Source of the DNA: an uncultured Blautia sp.
GTDB lineage: Bacteria; Bacillota; Clostridia; Lachnospirales; Lachnospiraceae
DNA length: 37,853 nt
Assembly: GCA_934364795.1 (NCBI GenBank)
Contig: CAKRMK010000035.1
Coordinates: forward strand, 1-37,853
Direction: 5' to 3'
Below, one piece after another: positions 7,598-16,407 of this stretch. Every line of letters starts with the position of its first letter. Positions within the stretch are counted from its first letter, which is position 1. The notes beneath the pieces are model-generated. The model saw nothing but the letters and a program-made list of their open reading frames with translations. It searched no databases and had not been told where the DNA came from. The translations under genes were made by a program, and so were the position numbers.

Positions 7598-8236
7598 ATG
7601 AAAGATATAACAGAGAGATTTGAGAAACTCGGAGTGGTTCCAGTAGTAGTCTTAGAAGATGCAAAAGATGCAGTACCGTTAGCTGCTGCATTGGTTGAAG
7701 GCGGGCTTCCGTGTGCGGAAGTGACTTTTCGTACAGAAGCAGCAGAAGAGAGTATTCGTCTGATGACGGAGCAGTTTCCGGAAATGCTGGTTGGGGCAGG
7801 AACTGTGCTTACTGTTGAACAGGTTGATGCAGCCGTTCGGGCAGGGGCGAAATTTATAGTGAGTCCGGGATTTGATGCAGAGATTGTGGACTATTGTCTT
7901 AAGAATGAAATCCCTGTTTTTCCAGGCTGTATTTCTCCGTCTGAAGTTGCACAGGCAGTAAAAAGGGGGCTTAAAGTAGTAAAATTTTTCCCAGCTGAGC
8001 CGGCAGGGGGGATTTCTATGATTAAAGCTATGGCGGCACCTTATACAGGGCTTAAGTTTATGCCTACAGGAGGAATAAATGCAAAGAATCTTGAAGAGTA
8101 TCTTTCCTGCGACAAGATTGTCTGCTGTGGAGGAAGCTGGATGGTAAAAGGTGATCTTGTGAAAGCCGGAGAATTTGATAAGATTCGAGAACTGACAGAA
8201 GAAGCGCGCAAATTGGTTGACTCCATCCGAAGATAA
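7598..8236 (+). CDS. eda: KDPG/KHG aldolase (2-keto-3-deoxy-6-phosphogluconate aldolase)
   Basis: This 212-residue class I aldolase is a TIM barrel of normal family length. Active-site features are CAEVTFRTEAAEESI with Glu41 and Arg45, MLVGAGTVLT, KFIVSPGFD, PVFPGCISPSEV, the Schiff-base lysine in LKVVKFFPAEPAGG (Lys129) and KFMPTGGINAKN. It cleaves KDPG to pyruvate and glyceraldehyde-3-phosphate, and the family may also handle 2-keto-4-hydroxyglutarate. AAAGGA lies about 9 bases upstream of the ATG. It is the last gene of the sugar-acid operon, followed by a terminator at 8266-8308. Identification is firm. Confidence 0.94.
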   Translation: MKDITERFEKLGVVPVVVLEDAKDAVPLAAALVEGGLPCAEVTFRTEAAEESIRLMTEQFPEMLVGAGTVLTVEQVDAAVRAGAKFIVSPGFDAEIVDYCLKNEIPVFPGCISPSEVAQAVKRGLKVVKFFPAEPAGGISMIKAMAAPYTGLKFMPTGGINAKNLEEYLSCDKIVCCGGSWMVKGDLVKAGEFDKIRELTEEARKLVDSIRR

Positions 8237-8265
8237 TCGGAGTTCATACATATATTCATATTCAG

Positions 8266-8308
8266 AAAAAAGCTTTTGCATCATAAACTGCCAGCAAAAG
8301 CTTTTTTT
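8266..8308 (+). terminator. Terminator of the sugar-acid operon
   Basis: AAAAAAGCTTTTGC (8266-8279) pairs perfectly with 8294-8307, with a 14-base loop, and the right arm ends in seven T residues. Confidence 0.9.
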
Positions 8309-8336
8309 CTGTTATTGTGTGACAGTAAAAAATCCC

Positions 8337-8365
8337 TGTGAAGCCCGTAAAATCAAGGCTTCACA
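8337..8365 (-). terminator. Hairpin, possible leftward terminator
   Basis: TGTGAAGCC (8337-8345) pairs with GGCTTCACA (8357-8365). Only on the minus strand is it followed by a T run (complement of AAAAAA near 8329-8332). No leftward gene is seen that would need it, so its role is uncertain. Confidence 0.35.
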
Positions 8366-8381
8366 AAATCTTCACAAAAAA

Positions 8382-8408
8382 TTAGCACTCACCTATTGAC
8401 AGTGCTAA
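8382..8408. promoter_or_regulatory. CIRCE element (HrcA operator)
   Basis: TTAGCACTC, nine bases and CAGTGCTAA match the CIRCE consensus TTAGCACTC-N9-GAGTGCTAA with one mismatch. CIRCE is bound by HrcA to repress heat-shock genes. Here it overlaps the clpB promoter. hrcA is not in the window. Confidence 0.95.
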
Positions 8409-8424
8409 CAACTGGTGCTATATT
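8396..8424 (+). promoter_or_regulatory. Sigma-A promoter of clpB
   Basis: TTGACA (8396-8401), 17 bases and TATATT (8419-8424) form a near-consensus promoter. The -35 box and part of the spacer lie inside CIRCE, so HrcA binding would block RNA polymerase. The predicted start near 8431 gives a leader of about 105 bases. Confidence 0.9.
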
Positions 8425-8455
8425 AATAACCGTAATAAGAAAACACTTATAAAAG

Positions 8456-8502
8456 GCGCAGCCCAAGCGAGTTACTTTTTTAAAGAGCCGCGAAGGCTGC
8501 GC
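8456..8502 (+). other. 5' leader hairpin of clpB
   Basis: GCGCAGCC (8456-8463) pairs with GGCTGCGC (8495-8502). An alternative short stem, CCGCG with CGCGG around 8488-8504, would use part of the same right arm, so the two are mutually exclusive. The structure ends about 20 bases before the clpB ribosome binding site. Any regulatory role is inferred. Confidence 0.5.
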
Positions 8503-8535
8503 GGTTTGCATATAAAAGCTGAAGGAGGAGAGCCT

Positions 8536-11118
8536 ATGAACATCAGCAAATTTACACAGAAATCTGTACAGGCTGTTCAGGATTTGGAAAAGGTTGCGTA
8601 CGAATACGGCAATCAGGAAATCGAGCAGGAACATCTGTTATATACCCTCCTGACTCAGGAAGACAGCCTGATTCTCAAGCTTATTGAGAAGATGGAAATA
8701 AATAAAGAATATTTTCTGAACACAGTAAAAAATGCCCTGGATGCCAAGGTGAAAGTATCCGGCGGTGACTTGCGTTTCGGACAGTATCTGAATAAAGCAC
8801 TGGTAAACGCAGAAGACGAAGCAAAAGCAATGGGAGATGAATATGTCTCCGTAGAACATCTTTTCCTGGCACTTCTGAAATATCCAAGCCCCAGCATGAA
8901 GAAAATCTGGAGCGAGTTTGGTATTACCAAAGAACGTTTTTTACAGGCACTTTCCACAGTACGTGGAAATCAGCGTGTAGTAAGCGATAATCCGGAGGCT
9001 ACTTACGATACTCTGAACAAATACGGCGAAGACCTTGTAGAAAAAGCAAAAAATCAGAAAATGGATCCAGTTATCGGAAGAGACAGTGAGATCCGAAATG
9101 TAATCCGTATTCTTTCCCGTAAGACCAAAAATAATCCGGTTCTTATCGGTGAACCTGGTGTTGGTAAAACAGCAGCAGTAGAAGGCCTTGCACAGAGAAT
9201 CGCAGATGGGGATGTCCCAGAGAAATTAAAAGATAAAAAAATCTTTTCCCTTGATATGGGTGCCCTGGTAGCAGGTGCGAAATACCGTGGCGAGTTTGAG
9301 GAACGTCTGAAAGCCGTTCTGGAAGAAGTAAAGAAAAGTGATGGAAACATCATTCTGTTTATTGATGAGCTGCATCTGATCGTAGGTGCAGGTAAAACAG
9401 ACGGTGCTATGGATGCCAGCAACATGTTAAAACCAATGCTTGCCCGCGGTGAGCTTCACTGCATCGGTGCCACTACACTTGATGAATACCGCCAGTACAT
9501 TGAGAAAGATGCAGCCCTGGAACGTCGTTTCCAGCCAGTAATGGTAGACGAACCAACTGTGGAAGATACCATTTCCATTCTCCGTGGTTTAAGAGAACGC
9601 TATGAGGTATTCCATGGAGTTAAAATTACAGACAGTGCACTTGTGGCAGCTGCAACCCTTTCCCACCGTTACATTACAGACCGTTTCCTTCCAGACAAGG
9701 CAATTGACCTGGTAGATGAGGCATGTGCCCTGATCAAAACAGAACTGGATTCCATGCCTACGGAGCTTGATGAACAGCGCCGTAAAATTGACCAGTTAAA
9801 GATGGAAGAACTTTCTCTTAAGAAAGAAACAGATAACTTAAGTAAGGAACGTCTCCAGGATCTTCAGAAAGAGCTTGCTGAAATGCAGGATGCTTTCAAC
9901 ACCCAGAAAGCCCAGTGGGAGAATGAGAAACATTCTGTAGAAAAACTTCAGAAGCTTCGTGAGCAGATAGAAGATGTAAATAAACAGATCCAGAAAGCAA
10001 AACAAAGCTATGATCTGGAGAAAGCAGCAGAGCTTCAATATGGAGAACTGCCGAAATTACAGCAGCAGCTTGAAATAGAAGAACGAAATACAAAGGAAAG
10101 TGACAGAAGTCTTGTCCATGAAGTGGTAACAGATGACGAGATTGCAAGAATCATTTCCCGCTGGACCGGCATTCCGGTAGCAAGGCTGACAGAAGGAGAA
10201 CGTGCGAAACTTCTTCATCTGGAAGACGAACTTCACAAACGTGTAATCGGACAGGACGAAGGTGTACGTCGTGTTACAGATGCAATCCTCCGTTCCAAAG
10301 CAGGAATCAAAGATCCTACCAAGCCCATCGGTTCTTTCCTGTTCCTTGGACCAACAGGTGTAGGTAAAACAGAGCTTGCCAAAACCCTTGCACAGACTTT
10401 GTTTGATGACGAACAGAATATGGTCCGTATTGATATGAGTGAGTACATGGAGAAATACTCCGTATCCAGACTGATCGGAGCGCCTCCGGGATATGTAGGA
10501 TATGAAGAAGGCGGACAGCTGACAGAGGCAGTTCGTCGTAAACCATATAGCGTCGTTTTGTTTGATGAGATCGAGAAAGCACACCCGGATGTATTTAATG
10601 TACTTCTGCAGGTACTTGACGATGGACGTATTACAGACTCCCAGGGTCGTACCGTAGACTTTAAGAATACCATTCTGATCATGACTTCAAACATCGGATC
10701 ACCTTATCTTCTGGATGGCATTGATGAAAACGGTGAGATCAAAGAGGAAGCCCAGAATGAGGTTATGAATGACCTTAGAGGACACTTTCGTCCGGAGTTC
10801 CTCAACCGTCTGGATGAGATTATCATGTTCAAGCCATTGACAAAAGACAACATCGGTAGTATCGTTGACCTGATGGTCAAAGAACTTAATGACCGTCTTG
10901 CTGATCAGGAGCTCTCCCTAGAGCTTACAGAAGCAGCCAAGAAAGATGTAATCGACAATGGTTACGATCCTGTTTATGGTGCAAGACCACTGAAACGTTA
11001 TCTTCAGAAATATGTGGAAACACTTACTGCACGTAAGATCCTCTCCGGTGAAGTTCATACCGGTGATACATTACTTCTGGATGTAGAGAATGGAGAATAC
11101 GTGGTAAGGGTAAAATAA
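8536..11118 (+). CDS. clpB: ATP-dependent disaggregase ClpB
   Basis: This 860-residue protein has the full ClpB architecture. It contains an N-terminal Clp repeat domain (about 1-145), AAA1 with Walker [10 protein letters not shown] (about 205) and Walker B ILFIDELH (about 273), the coiled-coil M domain (about 400-530, rich in K, E and Q), and AAA2 with Walker [13 protein letters not shown] (about 604) and Walker [11 protein letters not shown] (about 674). A C-terminal D2-small domain completes it. The M domain distinguishes it from ClpA/ClpC. It rescues aggregated proteins with DnaK after stress. The start at 8536 is chosen because AAGGAGGAG (8522-8530) lies just before it. Control by HrcA through CIRCE is evident upstream. 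A DUF4250-type gene follows after 35 bases and may be co-transcribed. Confidence 0.97.
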   Translation: MNISKFTQKSVQAVQDLEKVAYEYGNQEIEQEHLLYTLLTQEDSLILKLIEKMEINKEYFLNTVKNALDAKVKVSGGDLRFGQYLNKALVNAEDEAKAMGDEYVSVEHLFLALLKYPSPSMKKIWSEFGITKERFLQALSTVRGNQRVVSDNPEATYDTLNKYGEDLVEKAKNQKMDPVIGRDSEIRNVIRILSRKTKNNPVLIGEPGVGKTAAVEGLAQRIADGDVPEKLKDKKIFSLDMGALVAGAKYRGEFEERLKAVLEEVKKSDGNIILFIDELHLIVGAGKTDGAMDASNMLKPMLARGELHCIGATTLDEYRQYIEKDAALERRFQPVMVDEPTVEDTISILRGLRERYEVFHGVKITDSALVAAATLSHRYITDRFLPDKAIDLVDEACALIKTELDSMPTELDEQRRKIDQLKMEELSLKKETDNLSKERLQDLQKELAEMQDAFNTQKAQWENEKHSVEKLQKLREQIEDVNKQIQKAKQSYDLEKAAELQYGELPKLQQQLEIEERNTKESDRSLVHEVVTDDEIARIISRWTGIPVARLTEGERAKLLHLEDELHKRVIGQDEGVRRVTDAILRSKAGIKDPTKPIGSFLFLGPTGVGKTELAKTLAQTLFDDEQNMVRIDMSEYMEKYSVSRLIGAPPGYVGYEEGGQLTEAVRRKPYSVVLFDEIEKAHPDVFNVLLQVLDDGRITDSQGRTVDFKNTILIMTSNIGSPYLLDGIDENGEIKEEAQNEVMNDLRGHFRPEFLNRLDEIIMFKPLTKDNIGSIVDLMVKELNDRLADQELSLELTEAAKKDVIDNGYDPVYGARPLKRYLQKYVETLTARKILSGEVHTGDTLLLDVENGEYVVRVK

Positions 11119-11153
11119 GGTCAGCAATCAATAAATCTGCAAAGGAGATTTTT

Positions 11154-11327
11154 ATGATTCCCAAGGACCCTGTGATCCTGTTAAGCTATGTAAATACACA
11201 GCTTCGGGATTATTACGATTCTCTGGAGGCACTGTGTACCTGCAGAGGCCTTCGCAAAAAAGAACTGTTAGAGAAAATGGACTCTATCGATTATCATTAC
11301 GATGAGCAGACCAATCAGTTTATTTAA
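11154..11327 (+). CDS. DUF4250-type small protein
   Basis: This 57-residue protein begins MIPKDPVILLSYVNTQLRDY and ends DYHYDEQTNQFI. The MIPKDPV...LLS..NT.LRD start and the Y.YD...NQF end match my recollection of the DUF4250 family, short helical proteins of unknown function common in Clostridia. A good ribosome binding site, AAAGGAG (11141-11147), precedes the ATG. It lies 35 bases after clpB with no terminator between them. The next terminator is at 11354-11413, so it probably shares the heat-shock transcript. There is no signal peptide or membrane segment. The function is unknown. Confidence 0.85.
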   Translation: MIPKDPVILLSYVNTQLRDYYDSLEALCTCRGLRKKELLEKMDSIDYHYDEQTNQFI

Positions 11328-11353
11328 AAAAGACTCAGACCAATCAATTTATT

Positions 11354-11413
11354 AAAAAGACACGGAACATTTTGGATATATAGTTTATTATCCAAAATGT
11401 CCGTGTCTTTTTG
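11354..11413 (+). terminator. Terminator of the clpB transcript
   Basis: The left arm 11354-11378 and right arm 11389-11413 form a stem of more than 20 base pairs with one bulged A, ending in five T residues. Confidence 0.9.
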
Positions 11414-11488
11414 TTTAACAGGAAATTCAGTTGGAATCTTCTGTTAAATAAAAGCTCTGTCGGGTGGAAGTTAAAACTTAGTCCGGCA
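11414..11488. other. Two small hairpins in the marR upstream region
   Basis: TTTAACAG (11414-11421) pairs with CTGTTAAA (11441-11448), and TGTCGG (11458-11463) pairs with CCGGCA (11483-11488) around an inner AAGTT/AACTT stem. Neither has a T run. The remainder of the 351-base gap 11328-11678 is AT-rich, with the MarR-type palindrome at 11597. No gene is seen in it. Confidence 0.3.
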
Positions 11489-11596
11489 AAATAATAATAA
11501 AGTAAAAACAGATATTTTCTCAAATATAAATCTTAAAAAAATATAAACTGCACAAAAAACACTTGCAATTTTTGTAATAAAGTATAAACTATAAAA

Positions 11597-11612
11597 TTAG
11601 TCGGCTAACTAA
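11597..11612. promoter_or_regulatory. Candidate MarR operator
   Basis: TTAGTCGGCTAACTAA is an imperfect palindrome with 12 of 16 symmetric positions (TTAGT..GC..ACTAA). It lies 66 bases before the MarR start. TTAGTTAGCTAA-like sites are typical of clostridial MarR repressors that control exporter operons. Confidence 0.5.
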
Positions 11613-11678
11613 ATAAAGATAGAATATAAAGTGAAGAATAAAGCCGAATACAAAAGAAATTGCAAGTGAGGTGAGAAC

Positions 11679-12161
11679 TTGGAAGCAGATAATGAAAAAA
11701 GCATTCAGAGTCTTATGATGGAAATAAGCCGCATGTATATGGAGAAATGCTTTATGAAATTAAAAAAGCTTGGCATTCACCCGCGGCAGATTCCCATTCT
11801 GGCCGTTTTGTATAAGGAGGACGGGTGCAGTCAGAAAGAATTGGCGGCAAAGCTTGGTGTGAAACCTCCTACTGTTACAGTAAGCATCCAACGCCTGGAG
11901 AAAAGTGGCCTGCTGATAAGAAAGCAGGATGAAAAAGACCAGCGTGTCAGCCGTATTTTTCTGTCAGAGGAAGGCAAAAAAATTATTAAAGAAGGAATGC
12001 AGATGGCAAGAGAAGGAGAAAAACAGATTCTTGCAGGTTTTTCCGAAAGCGAGCTTTGCCTGATGAGAAGATTCTGTATGCAGATTAAAGAAAATATTGC
12101 CGCCATGCCCGGACCGGACATTTCTTTAGCTGAAATGCCGATGAAACATTTCTGTCATTAA
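11679..12161 (+). CDS. MarR-family regulator of the downstream exporter
   Basis: This 160-residue MarR-type protein has a winged helix (about 45-110): HPRQIPILAVLYKEDGCSQK, ELAAKLGVKPPTVTVSIQRL and the wing IRKQDEKDQRVSRIFLSEEG. Helices at both ends would form the dimer interface. The start is TTG at 11679, supported by GAGGTGAG (11668-11675) and by the lack of another plausible in-frame start before the conserved region. It is 21 bases upstream of the first ABC gene, the classic layout of a drug-responsive autorepressor with its exporter. The inducing compound is unknown. Confidence 0.9.
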   Translation: MEADNEKSIQSLMMEISRMYMEKCFMKLKKLGIHPRQIPILAVLYKEDGCSQKELAAKLGVKPPTVTVSIQRLEKSGLLIRKQDEKDQRVSRIFLSEEGKKIIKEGMQMAREGEKQILAGFSESELCLMRRFCMQIKENIAAMPGPDISLAEMPMKHFCH

Positions 12162-12182
12162 AAAAAGAAAGGATAACGAAGC

Positions 12183-14345
12183 ATGATTAAATTAATGAAG
12201 TATCTGAAAAAATCAGCAGGCTACATTGTTCTGATTATTGGACTGCTGTTTTTGCAGGCTTACTGTGATCTGTCTTTGCCGGATTATACCTCAAAGATTA
12301 TCAATGTAGGTATCCAGCAGGGCGGTATTCCAGACGGTGTCCCGGAAAAATTACGTGAGAGCACCATGGAAAACCTGCAGATATTTATGGACGATGACAC
12401 AAGTAAAAAGGTTCTGGATTCCTATGTTCTGGACGGAGACATTTATGAACTGAAAGATACAGTTACAGGGGAAAAAAGAGACGAATTAAACGATCTTCTT
12501 TGCAAACCTCTGATGATGTATGCATCTTTCACATCCGGCAGCGAGGAAAGCCAGCAAATGCTTTCCCAGATGAATGTGCCGGAAGGAACGGATCCCATGC
12601 AGGTTCTGGCAGCCATGCCAGAAGAGGCAAAAGCCAAAATGATGGAAACTGTAGACGAGAAGCTTTCCGACATGCCGGAATCTATTCTTACCCAGGCTGC
12701 CGTAAGCAGTGTGAAAGCAGAATACGAAGCTATGGGCGAGGATCTGGATGCCATTCAGATGAATTACATTAAGACTTCCGGAATCCGGATGGTACTTATG
12801 GCTCTGGTAATTATGCTGGCGGCAGTTTCTGTCACCTTCTTATCTGCAAGAGTGGCAGCAGCACTTGGACATGATCTCAGGGACAATGTGTACCGCAAGG
12901 TTATTCAATTTTCCAGCAATGAATATCATAAATTTTCCACAGCATCCCTGATCACCAGAAGTACCAATGATGTTCAGCAGGTACAGCAGGTTATGACCAT
13001 GATGTTTAGAATCGTACTTTATGCGCCTATTCTTGGTGTTGGAGGCGTGATCAAGGTTCTTCAGACTGATTCTTCCATGACCTGGATTCTTGCAGTAGCC
13101 GTAGTTCTGATTCTTCTGGTAATCCTGGTACTTTTCCAGGTCGCAATGCCGAAATTCACAAAGCTTCAGACTCTCATTGACAGACTGAATCTGGTAACAA
13201 GAGAAATTCTTACCGGAATTCCGGTTATCCGTGCATTCAGCCGCGAGAAACACGAAGAAGAACGTTTTGAAAAAGCCAATATAGACCTTACCAAAACAAA
13301 CCTGTTTGTAAACCGTTGTATGACCTTTATGATGCCTGTTATGATGCTGATCATGAATGGTGTATCCGTTTCTATTATTTACTTTGGTGCACATGGTGTT
13401 GACAACGGAACTATGCAGGTTGGAAATATGATGGCATTTATCCAGTATGCAATGCAGATTATTATGTCATTCCTAATGATCACGGCTATTTCCATTATGC
13501 TTCCAAGAGCAAATGTGGCAGCAGGACGTATCTGTGAGGTTCTGGAAATGAAGCCATCTGTAAATGATCCGGAAGATCCGGTAAGCCCGGACAAACAGGA
13601 AAAAGGAACTGTGGAATTTAATCATGTAAGCTTTGCCTATCCGGAAGCCGGGGAAAATGTTATCAATGATATTACTTTTAAGGCAAAGAAAGGTGAGACA
13701 GTGGCAATCATCGGAAGTACCGGAAGCGGAAAGAGTACTCTGGTAAATCTGATTCCAAGATTTTATGATGTGACAAAAGGTTCTGTGAAAGTGGACGGCG
13801 TTGATGTCCGGGATATGACACAGCACGATCTTCGTGACCGTCTGGGATATGTTCCACAAAAAGGTGTTCTGTTCTCCGGAACCATTGATTCCAATATCCG
13901 TTATGGAAAAACAGACATTTCCATGGAGGATGTGAAGCTTGCAGCCCAGATTGCACAGTCTGATGATTTTATTGAAGCCAAGCCAGAGGGATATGAGGCT
14001 CCGATTTCACAGGGAGGAACCAACGTATCCGGTGGTCAGAAACAGCGTCTTTCCATTGCAAGAGCCATTGCAAAGAAGCCAGAAATCCTTATTTTTGATG
14101 ACAGCTTTTCAGCTCTTGATTTTAAGACCGACAGTAAGCTGCGTCAGGCTTTGAAAGAAAAGACAAAAGATACCACAACCATTATTGTGGCCCAGCGAAT
14201 CAGCACTATTTTAAATGCAGACCAGATTATTGTACTGGACGATGGAAATATGGCAGGTATCGGAACTCATAAAGAACTGATGAAGAACTGCGAGGTTTAT
14301 CGCCAGATCGCCATGTCCCAGCTTTCAGAGGAGGAATTAGCATGA
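12183..14345 (+). CDS. Heterodimeric ABC exporter, subunit 1 (degenerate catalytic site)
   Basis: This 720-residue half-transporter carries a transmembrane domain followed by an ATP-binding domain. TM1 (about 12-30) is followed by an unusually large loop of about 160 residues, probably extracytoplasmic and rich in E, M and P, before TM2 near 200. The ATPase has Walker A GSTGSGKST with Lys517 and signature SGGQ (616-619). Its Walker B is IFDDSFSALD, where the catalytic glutamate is replaced by Asp640. Degenerate sites of this sort characterise heterodimers such as BmrCD, LmrCD and TM287/288. The total length exceeds the usual 580-620 because of the loop. AAAGGA precedes the ATG. The stop overlaps the next start by four bases (ATGA), so the two subunits are translationally coupled. 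Confidence 0.9.
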   Translation: MIKLMKYLKKSAGYIVLIIGLLFLQAYCDLSLPDYTSKIINVGIQQGGIPDGVPEKLRESTMENLQIFMDDDTSKKVLDSYVLDGDIYELKDTVTGEKRDELNDLLCKPLMMYASFTSGSEESQQMLSQMNVPEGTDPMQVLAAMPEEAKAKMMETVDEKLSDMPESILTQAAVSSVKAEYEAMGEDLDAIQMNYIKTSGIRMVLMALVIMLAAVSVTFLSARVAAALGHDLRDNVYRKVIQFSSNEYHKFSTASLITRSTNDVQQVQQVMTMMFRIVLYAPILGVGGVIKVLQTDSSMTWILAVAVVLILLVILVLFQVAMPKFTKLQTLIDRLNLVTREILTGIPVIRAFSREKHEEERFEKANIDLTKTNLFVNRCMTFMMPVMMLIMNGVSVSIIYFGAHGVDNGTMQVGNMMAFIQYAMQIIMSFLMITAISIMLPRANVAAGRICEVLEMKPSVNDPEDPVSPDKQEKGTVEFNHVSFAYPEAGENVINDITFKAKKGETVAIIGSTGSGKSTLVNLIPRFYDVTKGSVKVDGVDVRDMTQHDLRDRLGYVPQKGVLFSGTIDSNIRYGKTDISMEDVKLAAQIAQSDDFIEAKPEGYEAPISQGGTNVSGGQKQRLSIARAIAKKPEILIFDDSFSALDFKTDSKLRQALKEKTKDTTTIIVAQRISTILNADQIIVLDDGNMAGIGTHKELMKNCEVYRQIAMSQLSEEELA

Positions 14346-16186
14346 GTGAAAACAGAGCAAGAGGCCCCATGGGCGGCCACCGGAGCCGTGCAATGAACTC
14401 CGGTGAAAAGGCAAAAGATTTTAAAGGAGCAATGAAAAGACTGTTCCAGTATATGGAACGTTATAAATTCCGTTTTGCCCTGATGTTTCTTTTTGCAATT
14501 GCAGGAACCATCTTTAATATAGTGGGACCGAAGATTCTCGGAAAAGCAACTACAGAGCTTTTTAACGGACTGGTAGCAAAAGTAAACGGAACAGGAAGCA
14601 TTGATTTTGGAAAAATCGGCTATATCCTTTTATGGACACTTGGACTGTATGTGGCAAGTGCCTGCTTCTCCTTTATCCAGGGTTATGTGATGACCGGAAT
14701 TTCCAACGATGTTACCTATAACCTGCGAAAAGATATTTCAAAGAAGTTCAGCAAGCTTCCAATGAATTATTATGAAAGCAGGACAAATGGTGAAATTCTT
14801 TCCCGTGTAACCAACGATGTAGATACTCTTCAGATGAGCCTGAACCAGAGTATTACCCAGCTGATCACTTCCGTTACAACCCTGATCGGTGTGTTTGTGA
14901 TGATGCTTTCCATCAATGTGTGGATGACTCTGGCAGCCCTTCTGATCCTGCCATTGTCCATGATCATTATCAATTTTGTTATGAAACATTCCCAGAAATA
15001 TTTCCAGGCACAGCAGAAATATCTGGGTGAAGTCAATGGCCAGATTGAAGAAAATTATGGTGGACACAATGTAGTCAAGGTATTTAACAAAGAAGAAGAT
15101 GTGGTTGCCGAGTTTGAAAAAGACAATCAGAAGCTTTATGAGTCAGCATGGAAATCACAGTTTTTTTCCGGAATTATGATGCCGGTTATGCAGTTTGTAG
15201 GAAATCTGGGATATGTTATGGTAGCACTTCTTGGAGGATGGTTTACCATTAAAGGTGCCATTGAAGTCGGTGATATCCAGTCCTTTTTCCAGTACATCCG
15301 TAACTTTACCCAGCCCATTCAGCAGATCGCCCAGGTAACAAACCTTCTTCAATCTTCCGCAGCTGCTTCCGAGCGAGTATTTGAATTCCTTGACGAGGAA
15401 GAAGAGGAGACAACAAAGGAGAATGCTGTTTCTATTCAGGGACTTAACGGAAATGTGGAATTTGACCATGTAAACTTCGGATACAATCCGGAGAAAATTA
15501 TCATTCACGATTTTTCTGCAAAAGTAAAAGACGGACAGAAAATTGCAATCGTAGGACCTACCGGCGCCGGAAAAACAACCATGGTCAAGCTTCTTATGCG
15601 TTTCTATGATGTGAACAGCGGAGCTATCAAGGTTGACGGACATAATGTAAAAGATTTCAACAGAAGTGAGCTTCACGAAATGTTCGGAATGGTTCTTCAG
15701 GACACCTGGTTATTCTCCGGAACCATTATGGAAAATATCCGCTACGGAAGGCTGGATGCTACAGATGAAGAGGTGATCGCAGCAGCAAAAGCCGCCCACA
15801 TCCACAACTTTATCATGCAGCAGCCTGGTGGATATCAGATGGTGCTGGACGAGGAAACCAGCAATGTTTCCCAGGGACAGAAACAGCTTCTTACCATTGC
15901 AAGAGCCATTCTCGCAGACAATAAGATTCTGATCCTGGATGAGGCAACCTCTTCTGTAGATACCAGAACAGAGGTACAGATCCAGAAAGCCATGGATAAC
16001 CTGATGAAAGGCAGAACAAGTTTTGTAATCGCGCACAGACTTTCCACAATTAAGGATGCAGACCTGATTCTGGTTATGAAGGATGGAGATATCATCGAGC
16101 AGGGAAATCATGAAGAACTTCTGGAAAAGAAAGGCTTCTATGCAGACCTTTACAACAGCCAGTTTGATAAAACACAGTCTGCGTAA
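14342..16186 (+). CDS. Heterodimeric ABC exporter, subunit 2 (catalytic Walker B)
   Basis: This 614-residue half-transporter has a basic, glycine-rich N-terminus (MSENRARGPMGGHRSRAMN), six predicted TM helices (about 40-330) and an ATPase domain. It has Walker A GPTGAGKTT with Lys411, signature SQGQ (510-513, deviating from SGGQ) and Walker B ILDEATSSVD with catalytic Glu534. Pairing this subunit's Walker motifs with subunit 1's SGGQ makes one canonical ATP site. The other site combines Asp640 with SQGQ and is degenerate. Export of drugs or peptides is family knowledge; the cargo is unknown. A terminator follows at 16213-16254. Confidence 0.92.
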   Translation: MSENRARGPMGGHRSRAMNSGEKAKDFKGAMKRLFQYMERYKFRFALMFLFAIAGTIFNIVGPKILGKATTELFNGLVAKVNGTGSIDFGKIGYILLWTLGLYVASACFSFIQGYVMTGISNDVTYNLRKDISKKFSKLPMNYYESRTNGEILSRVTNDVDTLQMSLNQSITQLITSVTTLIGVFVMMLSINVWMTLAALLILPLSMIIINFVMKHSQKYFQAQQKYLGEVNGQIEENYGGHNVVKVFNKEEDVVAEFEKDNQKLYESAWKSQFFSGIMMPVMQFVGNLGYVMVALLGGWFTIKGAIEVGDIQSFFQYIRNFTQPIQQIAQVTNLLQSSAAASERVFEFLDEEEEETTKENAVSIQGLNGNVEFDHVNFGYNPEKIIIHDFSAKVKDGQKIAIVGPTGAGKTTMVKLLMRFYDVNSGAIKVDGHNVKDFNRSELHEMFGMVLQDTWLFSGTIMENIRYGRLDATDEEVIAAAKAAHIHNFIMQQPGGYQMVLDEETSNVSQGQKQLLTIARAILADNKILILDEATSSVDTRTEVQIQKAMDNLMKGRTSFVIAHRLSTIKDADLILVMKDGDIIEQGNHEELLEKKGFYADLYNSQFDKTQSA

Positions 16187-16212
16187 ACAGAGATAAAATC
16201 GGATAAAGACGG

Positions 16213-16254
16213 ACAGCAGTTTTTCAGAAACTTATATGAAAAACTGCTGTTTTT
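16213..16254 (+). terminator. Terminator of the ABC exporter operon
   Basis: ACAGCAGTTTTTCA (16213-16226) pairs perfectly with 16237-16250, with a 10-base loop, followed by TTTT. Confidence 0.93.
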
Positions 16255-16356
16255 CTATCTATACTTTCAATTGAAGATAATGTATAATGGAGCAAAGTTT
16301 CCGCCAGAATGTAAAGTGCGGCAACAAATTAAAAAGTCTTATATGGAAAAGAAAAA

Positions 16357-16393
16357 TTACTGTTTTTGCTAAGAAAAAAATTAAAAACAGTAA
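16357..16393 (+). other. Hairpin abutting the helD ribosome binding site
   Basis: TTACTGTTTTT (16357-16367) pairs perfectly with AAAAACAGTAA (16383-16393). The right arm runs into the Shine-Dalgarno sequence AAAAGGAG (16392-16399). It could be a translational control hairpin or a DNA operator. Confidence 0.55.
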
Positions 16394-16407
16394 AAGGAGC
16401 GTATAAA

